A stretch of 5,608 bases of DNA from Candidatus Dadabacteria bacterium (GTDB taxonomy: Bacteria > Desulfobacterota_D > UBA1144 > Nemesobacterales > UBA2774). Positions within the stretch are counted from its first letter, which is position 1, and each line of letters begins with the position of its first letter. The notes below the pieces were generated by a model, which was not told the origin of the DNA, ran no database searches, and was given only the letters and a program-made list of their open reading frames with translations. The position numbers and the translations under genes were made by a program. Positions 1-5,608 of the stretch are shown here, piece after piece. The stretch spans positions 1-5,608 of the forward strand of contig SMWY01000104.1 of NCBI GenBank assembly GCA_004356555.1, written 5' to 3'.

Positions 1-1655
1 AAAGTACTCTCATATAACTCAAGGAGTCCCCAAATAAAAAATGCATAATCATCTATGTTGGCTGTAATCCCCGCTTCCCCTTCTCTATATCTGTGAAGTA
101 GTTTCCCCTGATCGTTACGCATATCTTTTAATATGAAATCAGCAGCACGTCTCGCAGCATCAGTATAAATAGGTTCATTGAAAACTCTCCCCGCTTTTGA
201 AAGTGCCACTATCATGAGGCCGTTCCAGTCAGTAAGAATCTTGTCGTCTTTATATGGGTGTATCCTTTTTTCACGTTCATTAAACAATCTGACTCTGGAC
301 TTCTCTACTCTCTTATTAAATTCTTCTTCGCTAAGCTCGTATGAGGAAGCAATCTCACTAAGGGGCTTGTTAAGATGTAGTATATTAGAGTTGGTTTTGT
401 GTCCCCCTGCTTCTTCTTTGAAATTGCCTGATTTACTTGTATTAAATGTTGCAATCATTATTTGGGCATCTTTATCGCCTAAGGTCTCTTTTAATTCCTC
501 TTCTGTCCAGACGTAAAATTTCCCCTCTTCCCCTTCGCTATCTGCATCTTCTGCAGAATAAAACCCTCCTTTAGGGGATGTCATATCTCTAAGCACATAA
601 GTAAATATCTCACGCGCAGTATTTTCATATTCTTTCTTGCCCGTAGCCTGGTAAGTCTCAGTGTATGCCATAGCCAGCATTGCCTGATCATAAAGCATCT
701 TTTCAAAATGAGGTAAAAGCCAGCTTGGGTCTGTGGAATAACGGTGAAAACCGAATCCAACATGGTCATACACGCCTCCTAGACGCATTTCGTTAAGTGT
801 TTTTTCAACCATATTTAGAGCCTGTTGATCCCCAGTGCGCTTCCAGTAGCGGAGTAAGAACAGGTGGTTATGCGGGGTTGGAAACTTTGGAGATCTGCCA
901 AAACCGCCGTTTTCCTCATCAAAGTTTCTAAGGAGCTGGCTGTAAGCGGTATCTAGGGTTTTTGTGGACAGATCTTTACCCTTTGCACCCTGAGAAACAT
1001 CTGTTGCTTTCTTAAGTGCAGCTGTAATGTTTTCTGCAGAATTGAGAATGTTCACATTATCTTTTTCCCAGGCAACTTTTATTTTTGGCAGAAGCTCCAT
1101 CATTCCAGCCCTTCCATATCGACTTTCCTTAGGTATATATGTTGCTGCAAAAAAGGGTTTTTTGTCAGGCGTCATAAAAATATTTAACGGCCAGCCACAT
1201 CCCCTCTTAGAGAGCATCTGACACACAGTCATATATATGTTATCAATATCGGGCCTTTCTTCACGGTCGACTTTAATAGAAACGAAGGTTTCGTTCATAA
1301 GTTTTGCCACCTCTTCGTCCTCAAACGATTCGTGCTCCATTACGTGACACCAATGACATGTGGAATATCCAATGGAAAGTAATATGGGTTTATTCTCTTT
1401 CCGGGCTTTCTCAAATGCCTCCTCTCCCCAGGGGTACCAATCTACGGGATTGTCAGCATGCTGAAGCAAATAGGGGCTTTTTTCATTTTTTAACCTGTTT
1501 GAATGTTTCATCTGTTTAGATCCCGAGGCATGAGCCCAATAGTTGTTATTTATACCGAATGAGCAAAATAGTATCAGGAAAGCAATAAATCCAATATTAA
1601 AAATTAACATTCTATGTACTAAGTTTTTTATTTCTGCTTTCATTACCTTTTTCAT
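1..1655 (-). CDS. Secreted DUF255 / thioredoxin-fold protein (YyaL/SPATA20-like), C-terminus cut by window edge
   Basis: The minus strand is open from the ATG at 1655 to the left edge, giving 551 codons; YyaL-family proteins are usually near 690 residues, so roughly the last 130-150 are missing. Residues 1-44 look like a signal peptide: basic start (MKK, K6, K10, R15), hydrophobic core about 17-34, and an A-H-A site near 41-43. The DUF255 thioredoxin-like domain spans about 48-215, with the family signature PYLLQHADNPVDWYPWG (61-77), the CHWC motif (C100, C103) and GWPLNIFMTPD (154-164). An (alpha/alpha)6-barrel, epimerase/glycosidase-like region follows, with GGVYDHVG (293-300), HFEKMLYD (316-323), SAEDADSEGE (367-376) and DWNGLM (476-481). 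An in-frame TAA touches the start codon, so 1655 is the most upstream possible start; M5 and M16 are alternatives, but M16 would lose the basic n-region. No clear Shine-Dalgarno is visible. The family's biochemical role is unsettled; a periplasmic redox or sugar-related role is inference. It diverges from the dynamin-like gene. Confidence 0.93.
   Translation of the reverse strand, partial: MKKVMKAEIKNLVHRMLIFNIGFIAFLILFCSFGINNNYWAHASGSKQMKHSNRLKNEKSPYLLQHADNPVDWYPWGEEAFEKARKENKPILLSIGYSTCHWCHVMEHESFEDEEVAKLMNETFVSIKVDREERPDIDNIYMTVCQMLSKRGCGWPLNIFMTPDKKPFFAATYIPKESRYGRAGMMELLPKIKVAWEKDNVNILNSAENITAALKKATDVSQGAKGKDLSTKTLDTAYSQLLRNFDEENGGFGRSPKFPTPHNHLFLLRYWKRTGDQQALNMVEKTLNEMRLGGVYDHVGFGFHRYSTDPSWLLPHFEKMLYDQAMLAMAYTETYQATGKKEYENTAREIFTYVLRDMTSPKGGFYSAEDADSEGEEGKFYVWTEEELKETLGDKDAQIMIATFNTSKSGNFKEEAGGHKTNSNILHLNKPLSEIASSYELSEEEFNKRVEKSRVRLFNEREKRIHPYKDDKILTDWNGLMIVALSKAGRVFNEPIYTDAARRAADFILKDMRNDQGKLLHRYREGEAGITANIDDYAFFIWGLLELYEST
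1613..1655 (-). other. Signal peptide or N-terminal membrane anchor coding segment of the DUF255 protein (hydrophobic core and n-region)
   Basis: The first residues are basic (K2, K3, K6, K10, R15) and lead into a hydrophobic run that begins at M16 and continues to about residue 34, just beyond this segment. A plausible signal peptidase site (A41-H42-A43) follows, before a polar linker. C31 is preceded by L-F, which does not fit a lipobox, so lipoprotein processing is unlikely. The protein is therefore probably released to, or anchored in, the extracytoplasmic space. Confidence 0.6.
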
Positions 1656-1701
1656 TTAATACTACTGAGTTTACTGTACCATAATTCATTTACAAGGATG
1701 T

Positions 1702-1730
1702 ATTATTCATACATAGGATAAATAAAACAA
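1702..1730 (-). promoter_or_regulatory. Candidate sigma70-type promoter of the DUF255 gene
   Basis: Read on the minus strand, TTGTTT (1730-1725, three of six matches to the -35 consensus) and AATAAT (1707-1702, five of six to the -10 consensus) are separated by exactly 17 bases. Transcription would begin near 1695, leaving a leader of about 40 bases. The inverted repeat at 1711-1739 overlaps the spacer and flanks the -35 box, so a protein bound there could control this promoter. The background is AT-rich and chance matches are common. Confidence 0.3.
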
Positions 1731-1739
1731 GTCCTATGT
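1711..1739. repeat. 8-bp perfect inverted repeat in the divergent intergenic region
   Basis: ACATAGGA (1711-1718) and TCCTATGT (1732-1739) are perfect reverse complements separated by 13 AT-rich bases. The arm-to-arm centre distance is 21 bp, about two helical turns, which suits a dimeric regulator. It flanks the candidate -35 box of the DUF255 promoter. A terminator role is less likely, because both neighbouring genes point away from it and the stem is AT-rich with only four T following. Confidence 0.5.
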
Positions 1740-1746
1740 TTTCACT

Positions 1747-1756
1747 TATCCGGATA
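1747..1756. promoter_or_regulatory. 10-bp perfect palindrome, possible operator of the dynamin-like gene
   Basis: TATCCGGATA is its own reverse complement. Its centre lies about 38 bases upstream of the transcription start predicted from the TATAAT at 1778-1783, in the place where a -35 box would be, and no good -35 hexamer is present there. The half-site GGATA also occurs at 1716-1720, within the first inverted repeat. This layout would suit an activator or repressor site, but no regulator is encoded in the window. Confidence 0.35.
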
Positions 1757-1777
1757 CTTTTTATTTGCTATCTTGGT

Positions 1778-1783
1778 TATAAT
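1778..1783 (+). promoter_or_regulatory. Candidate -10 box of the dynamin-like gene
   Basis: TATAAT matches the sigma70 -10 consensus at all six positions and lies 20 bases before the ATG, so the transcript would start near 1790 with a leader of about 14 bases. The hexamer at the expected -35 spacing (TACTTT, 1755-1760) is a poor match, and no strict TGn extension precedes the -10 box. The promoter may therefore be weak or activator-dependent. Confidence 0.4.
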
Positions 1784-1803
1784 TGATGAGATACGAGTAG
1801 GTT

Positions 1804-3519
1804 ATGCAAATACTAAACGAAAAATACACAAAAATAATTCTCGAAGAAAAGCTATTGCTTACATCTCTTTTAGCTGAAATAGAGATACTTCCAGACGAAG
1901 ATCTTAAAAATAAGCTAATCACGGTTATAGAGAATTTAGAGAATTTATTTTCAATTGTTTTTATAGGGGAATTTAGTACCGGAAAGTCCTCTATTATAAA
2001 TACTCTTCTTGAACAAGACATTCTGCCCGAAGGGATTACTCCCACAACAGACGAGATAACGGTAATGAGATACGGTGATCAAAAAGCAGAATCGATAGAA
2101 AACGGCAGCCGTTTTATTTCTATTCCCGAAGACAGGCTTAAAGGAATCCTTCTGGTTGATACTCCCGGGACCAATGTAACTATCGAACAGCACCAAAAAA
2201 TTACAGAGGAGTATATACCTAAAGCGGACATTGTATTTTTTACCATAGGAGCTGAGCGTGCGGTAACCGGAAGCGAAGCTAAGCTCATTGAGTTTATTAA
2301 GGAAGAGTGGCTTAAAAATATAGTCTTTGTTCTAAATAAGATTGATATAGCCAAGGATGAGGAGGAGCTCAACCAGCTTGTAGCACACACGGCAAGTGAG
2401 CTCGAGCGCACATTTCAGTTTAAACCCTACGTTATTCCTGTGTCAGCGATGCAGGCAAGACAAGCTAAATCAAGCTCGGACCCCGGACTTTATACAAAGA
2501 GCGGTTTTGAGAAGCTTGAGGAGTATATATTTAAAACTCTTGGTGAAGAAGAGCGAATTAGGATGAAGATTGAAAGCTCTTCAGAGCTTGCCTTAAGCCT
2601 CTGCTCTGAGACTGAAAAGGCTATTGATTCTAATCTTGATAAAATATCTCAAGACACCGAAAAACTTGCAGATTTCCAGAGAAAACTGGACGGAATGAAG
2701 GATGAAATTATTGGGAATTCATCACAGTTTACCGAGAGGATTAGAAGCAGACTTCTGGAATTTAAAACAAGAGGGGTCCAATTTATAGATGATCTTATTA
2801 GGTTCCAAAATATATTTAAACTGATAAGCAAGCAAAAGATAGCTAAGGAGTTTGAGTACAAGGTTTCCCGCCAGACAGTGGCTGAGCTTGAGAAGGATCT
2901 TGATTCAATGGTTACATGGACAGAGAAATCGGCCAGGACGCTGCTCGATAGCACAATTGATTTTTACAATAGCTCAATAAAGTCTGAGGCGCCAAGTATG
3001 AGCTCGGGTTTTACATATGACAGGACAAGGCTCATAGATACTGTGAGGTCAGAGCTTGAGGTAAATAGGAAAAGTATTGACCCTGCAGTGCTTGGCGGTA
3101 ATCTTGTGGATTCTGCAAGGGGGGCGGTAGCTTCGGTATTAGGTGTTCAGGTGGGCTCACTTGCGATTGGCGCCGCCGTGGTTTCTGCCTTTTCTTCATT
3201 CATCGTGGATATTACTGGCATATTGGCAACGATTGCAGTAATGGCCACAGCGTTTGCAATACTCCCAAAAAAGAGAAGGGATGCTATGAAGGAGTTTAAT
3301 CATAAGATGGACGCGCTTATTGAGGAGCTTACATCTAGTGTTAGCTCACAATTAGAGCGCGACTTTGAGGGGATAAGTTTGCAAGTTACTGATTCTCTAG
3401 TCCCTCTTAAAAATTTCTACAAGATTGAAGCACAGAAGCTACAAGAATCTAAAAAGAGAGTGCAGGCTATTAGAGAAAAGATTGAATCAATTAAAAGCGG
3501 CAGTCCGTTTAACTCTTAA
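1804..3519 (+). CDS. Dynamin-family (FZL/BDLP-like) membrane-remodelling GTPase
   Basis: The 571-residue protein has a full dynamin-type GTPase domain at about 48-245: P-loop GEFSTGKS (55-62), switch-I threonines in TPTTDEI (79-85), DTPG (119-122), NKID (178-181) and a SA pair (214-215). The GEFxxGKS loop and the PTTxEIT switch resemble chloroplast FZL and cyanobacterial bacterial dynamin-like proteins. A long helical, coiled-coil-prone stalk follows (about 250-425). Then come two hydrophobic segments (about 438-460 and 463-487) ending in the basic cluster KKRR (489-492), and a final helical stretch to 571. The hydrophobic hairpin is in the position of the membrane paddle of BDLPs and mitofusins. 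Known family members bind and reshape membranes, often during envelope stress; that role here is inferred. It is somewhat short for the family, and no second dynamin lies next to it, although many bacterial dynamins are paired. An in-frame TAG at 1798-1800 makes 1804 the most upstream ATG; a weak GAG Shine-Dalgarno lies at 1795-1797. Confidence 0.93.
   Translation: MQILNEKYTKIILEEKLLLTSLLAEIEILPDEDLKNKLITVIENLENLFSIVFIGEFSTGKSSIINTLLEQDILPEGITPTTDEITVMRYGDQKAESIENGSRFISIPEDRLKGILLVDTPGTNVTIEQHQKITEEYIPKADIVFFTIGAERAVTGSEAKLIEFIKEEWLKNIVFVLNKIDIAKDEEELNQLVAHTASELERTFQFKPYVIPVSAMQARQAKSSSDPGLYTKSGFEKLEEYIFKTLGEEERIRMKIESSSELALSLCSETEKAIDSNLDKISQDTEKLADFQRKLDGMKDEIIGNSSQFTERIRSRLLEFKTRGVQFIDDLIRFQNIFKLISKQKIAKEFEYKVSRQTVAELEKDLDSMVTWTEKSARTLLDSTIDFYNSSIKSEAPSMSSGFTYDRTRLIDTVRSELEVNRKSIDPAVLGGNLVDSARGAVASVLGVQVGSLAIGAAVVSAFSSFIVDITGILATIAVMATAFAILPKKRRDAMKEFNHKMDALIEELTSSVSSQLERDFEGISLQVTDSLVPLKNFYKIEAQKLQESKKRVQAIREKIESIKSGSPFNS
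3114..3279 (+). other. Hydrophobic hairpin (putative membrane paddle) within the dynamin-like GTPase
   Basis: Residues about 438-492 are rich in A, V, I, L, G and S and lack charge except D469. They form two helix-length segments around a short S-A-F-S-S-F turn and end in K489-K490-R491-R492. In bacterial dynamin-like proteins and mitofusins a region in this place inserts into the lipid bilayer. The basic cluster would sit at the cytoplasmic lipid headgroups. The assignment rests on hydrophobicity and position, not on sequence identity. Confidence 0.65.
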
Positions 3520-3700
3520 TACATATCTAATAATATCTAACCCAAGTTTCTAATCCATACTTATTAACAATATAGTTTGATTTTCGTTCTAGAGTCTGGA
3601 TTATTAGGGTAGTTTGTAGAAGATTTTAGCGTCTGGGATAGTAAGCACATTTGTACTTAATCTATAGTTAACTCCATACTAGATCCATGAAGCTTAAAGA

Positions 3701-3718
3701 TTTCCTTTATTAAGGAGA
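3701..3718 (+). promoter_or_regulatory. Hairpin covering the typA Shine-Dalgarno sequence
   Basis: TTTCCTT (3701-3707) can pair with AAGGAGA (3712-3718) around a TATT loop (3708-3711). The stem has seven pairs, one of them a U-G wobble (3702 with 3717). The right arm is the AAGGAG ribosome binding site itself, so folding would hide it. The stem is short and rich in A-U, so it would be marginally stable and possibly sensitive to temperature or to a binding protein. Regulation by this hairpin is inferred only. Confidence 0.4.
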
Positions 3719-3720
3719 GG
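3712..3720 (+). promoter_or_regulatory. Strong Shine-Dalgarno of typA
   Basis: AAGGAGAGG is a near-perfect match to the anti-Shine-Dalgarno sequence. AAGGAG ends 14 bases before the ATG, which is longer than usual, while the overlapping GAGG ends 11 bases before it. An in-frame TAA (3711-3713) overlaps the site and no ATG, GTG or TTG codon lies between it and 3732, which fixes the start of typA. Confidence 0.75.
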
Positions 3721-3731
3721 AATATATTTAT

Positions 3732-5561
3732 ATGAGAAAGGATAATATCAGAAACATAGCGATTATAGCTCATGTTGACCACGGTAAAACCACCCTTGTT
3801 GACGCTATGCTTCATCAGAGCGGGGTGTTCCATGAACACCAGCACGTTGAAGAGAGGGTAATGGACTCGCTGGATCTAGAGAAAGAGCGCGGAATAACTA
3901 TTACAGCTAAAAACACTGCAATTCTCTACAATGACATAAAAATTAACATTGTCGACACCCCGGGGCATGCGGATTTTGGCGGAGAAGTTGAGCGAAGCTT
4001 AAATATGGTTGATGGCGTTCTACTTCTCGTTGATGCAAGCGAAGGGCCTTTACCTCAAACACGTTTTGTTGTACAAAAAGCCCTGGATAAGAAACTTCCT
4101 ATCATACTAGTAATTAACAAGATCGATAGACCAGATGCCCGTCCAAATGAAGTAATAGACGAAGTGTATGATCTATTCATCGAGCTTGACGCAAATGAGG
4201 AGCAGATAGAATTTCCTATCATATACACAAATGCGAAAATTGGTGCGGCTCACAATGAAATCGATGATTCATCAAACAAATTGACCCCTCTTTTCGACCA
4301 GATAGTATCCTCAATTCCCGGTCCTGAAGTTGGAGACGGCTCTATTACACAGTTTTTAATTACAAATCTGGATTACGATAATTATGTCGGAAGGCTCGCT
4401 ATAGGACGAATGATGTGCGGAGAGCTTGAGTCTAACCGCAGTTACGCACTATGTGGTGAAGATGACTCAGTATCTAGAATAAAAATTTCCGTTTTATATA
4501 CGTACTCAGGGCTTCAGAAAATACAGGTTGAGAAAGTAGAAGCAGGCGATATTATCGCTATTGCCGGGGAAGAGAATGTTCTAATTGGAGATACGATCTC
4601 TAGTATCGAAAATCCTGTACCACTTGAGCGTATAAAGGTCGATGAGCCTACGATATCTATGGTTTTCTATGTCAACAGTGGTCCCTTTGCCGGGAAGGAG
4701 GGAAAATTCTTAACCTCCCGCCAAATAAGAGAGAGACTGGACAGGGAAAAGCTTGGAAACGTAGCTATCCAGGTTAAAGATACAGATAGAGCAGATGCGT
4801 TTGAGGTAGCGGGGCGCGGAGAACTTCAAATGGCAGTTCTCATTGAAACTATGAGACGTGAGGGCTATGAGTTTATGGTCTCAAAGCCCACGGTAATAAC
4901 TAAGGAAGAAAACGGCAGAGTTACAGAGCCGGTTGAACGCATTTTTATTGACGTACCTGAACAATACGTGGGAGTAATTACAGAGAATGTCGCCAAGAGA
5001 AAGGGGCGTATGGTGAATCTTCATAACGTTGGGAACGGGCGGGTGGACATTGAATTTGTTATAACCTCAAGGGGGCTTATTGGTTTCAGAAGCCAGTTCC
5101 TGATTGATACGAAGGGGTCTGGAGTAATGAATACACTATTTGAAGGTTATGAGCCCTGGTACGGGCCTATCCCGCAAAGATCAACAGGTGCCCTGGTCTC
5201 AGACCGTTCGGGTAAAATAACGACCTATGCAAGCCTCGCTATGGTTGACAGGGGCGAGCTTTTTGTTGAAGTCGGCACCCAGGTTTATGCGGGGATGATG
5301 ATTGGTGAGAGGAACCGAAATGGTGATCTTACTGTCAATATAACAAAAGAGAAGAAGCTCACAAATATGAGAAGCTCCACTTCTGAGGCGACTGTTGTTT
5401 TAAGACCACCCAGACCATTGTCACTAGATCAGGCAATAGAGTTCATTGCCGAGGATGAACTTGTTGAGATCACTACCAAGAGCATGAGACTACGCAAGAT
5501 GGAGCTCGACGCCGGAAAAAGGGCAACCCTGCAAAAGCGGGCCAAAAAGGGATCCGTTTAG
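3732..5561 (+). CDS. typA: Ribosome-associated translational GTPase TypA/BipA
   Basis: The 609-residue protein matches the usual length and domain order of TypA/BipA, a cytoplasmic translational GTPase that binds the ribosome at the EF-G site and is linked to 50S assembly, low-temperature growth and stress. The G domain (about 1-197) has AHVDHGKTT (13-21), RGITI (53-57), DTPGH (75-79) and NKID (129-132). Domain II covers about 202-292 and an EF-G-like domain III about 300-390, including GRGELQMAVLIETMRREGYE (361-380). The EF-G C-like domain (about 396-475) contains RGLIGFRSQF (447-456), and the TypA-specific C-terminal domain ends with the basic KSMRLRKM (583-590) and a lysine-rich tail. At the G5 position the usual serine of the S-A-L/K motif appears to be N167 (N-A-K). 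The gene is probably transcribed on its own or with weak read-through from the dynamin-like gene. Housekeeping role; confident identification. Confidence 0.97.
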   Translation: MRKDNIRNIAIIAHVDHGKTTLVDAMLHQSGVFHEHQHVEERVMDSLDLEKERGITITAKNTAILYNDIKINIVDTPGHADFGGEVERSLNMVDGVLLLVDASEGPLPQTRFVVQKALDKKLPIILVINKIDRPDARPNEVIDEVYDLFIELDANEEQIEFPIIYTNAKIGAAHNEIDDSSNKLTPLFDQIVSSIPGPEVGDGSITQFLITNLDYDNYVGRLAIGRMMCGELESNRSYALCGEDDSVSRIKISVLYTYSGLQKIQVEKVEAGDIIAIAGEENVLIGDTISSIENPVPLERIKVDEPTISMVFYVNSGPFAGKEGKFLTSRQIRERLDREKLGNVAIQVKDTDRADAFEVAGRGELQMAVLIETMRREGYEFMVSKPTVITKEENGRVTEPVERIFIDVPEQYVGVITENVAKRKGRMVNLHNVGNGRVDIEFVITSRGLIGFRSQFLIDTKGSGVMNTLFEGYEPWYGPIPQRSTGALVSDRSGKITTYASLAMVDRGELFVEVGTQVYAGMMIGERNRNGDLTVNITKEKKLTNMRSSTSEATVVLRPPRPLSLDQAIEFIAEDELVEITTKSMRLRKMELDAGKRATLQKRAKKGSV

Positions 5562-5608
5562 GGTAAGTTAACAATTAAAATCTGAGATAGAACCGTGCGC
5601 ACCTCGTG
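5562..5608. other. Tail after typA, nothing recognisable
   Basis: Only 47 bases follow the typA stop codon. They contain the 8-bp palindrome GTGCGCAC (5595-5602), which is more GC-rich than its surroundings and could be part of a hairpin that continues beyond the window. There is no complete terminator and no start codon with a supporting ribosome binding site. Confidence 0.5.

Larger units (their letters stand above)
3520..3731 (+). other. Non-coding gap upstream of typA
   Basis: This AT-rich stretch of 212 bases holds no convincing gene. An imperfect 10-base tandem repeat (ATATCTAA at 3523-3530 and 3533-3540) follows the dynamin stop codon. Only weak promoter-like hexamers are visible: TATAGT (3663-3668) without a good -35, and TTGTAC (3651-3656) paired with CATACT (3675-3680) at 18 bases. 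No GC-rich stem with a T-run marks the end of the dynamin gene, so a terminator is not evident. The 3' end carries the typA ribosome binding site and its hairpin. Confidence 0.7.

Noticed and set aside
581..769. Minus-strand open frame at 581-769
   Set aside because: It is out of frame with, and lies wholly inside, the DUF255 gene on the same strand.
178..1519. Plus-strand open frames at 178-516, 1027-1221 and 1304-1519
   Set aside because: They are antisense to the DUF255 coding frame, have no family resemblance and no ribosome binding sites. The minus-strand frame carries clear conserved motifs throughout.
1761..2954. Minus-strand open frames at 1761-2045, 1951-2196, 2079-2411 and 2649-2954
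   Set aside because: They are antisense shadows of the dynamin-like gene, with serine-rich, low-quality translations.
3494..3519. Possible terminator stem (CGG-CAGT-CCG) at the end of the dynamin-like gene
   Set aside because: The stem has only three solid pairs, lies inside the coding sequence and has no T-run.
3657..3845. Minus-strand open frame of 62 codons over the typA start
   Set aside because: It overlaps the typA leader and the G1-coding region antisense, with no recognisable domain.
5590..5608. Possible start of a tRNA or terminator after typA
   Set aside because: Only a palindrome (GTGCGCAC) is visible and the sequence ends too soon; no tRNA arms or T-run can be shown.
1..5608. 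A novel multi-gene defence or mobile system
   Set aside because: The three genes belong to known families. There is no nuclease, reverse transcriptase, toxin pair, transposase, integrase or repeat array, and the gene orientation does not suggest a single operon.

Overview
The window is an AT-rich stretch of bacterial chromosome with three genes. A secreted DUF255/thioredoxin-fold protein lies on the minus strand and runs off the left edge. A dynamin-like GTPase and the ribosome-associated GTPase TypA/BipA follow on the plus strand. The organism is a bacterium. An apparent signal peptide on the DUF255 protein and a mitofusin/FZL-type bacterial dynamin would fit a Gram-negative lineage, for example a Desulfobacterota- or Dadabacteria-like one. 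That placement is an inference from general protein flavour and is weak.

Layout: 1-1655 (minus) is the partial DUF255 protein (551 codons visible, C-terminus missing). 1656-1803 is a divergent promoter region with two separate inverted repeats and a candidate promoter on each strand. 1804-3519 (plus) is a complete 571-residue dynamin-family GTPase with a C-terminal hydrophobic hairpin. 3520-3731 is a 212-base non-coding gap ending in a strong Shine-Dalgarno sequence that can fold into a hairpin. 3732-5561 (plus) is a complete 609-residue TypA/BipA. 5562-5608 is a short tail with no recognisable gene.

The three products do not form an obvious pathway. The DUF255 protein probably works outside the cytoplasm, the dynamin-like protein at a membrane, and TypA on the ribosome. 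The two plus-strand genes are separated by a gap long enough for typA to have its own promoter. I see no mobile element, CRISPR array, RNA gene or defence cassette. The most interesting signals are regulatory: a hairpin that covers the typA ribosome binding site, and a perfect palindrome placed where a -35 box would be, upstream of a consensus -10 box before the dynamin gene. The window looks mostly housekeeping, and I do not see a clear novel multi-gene system in it.
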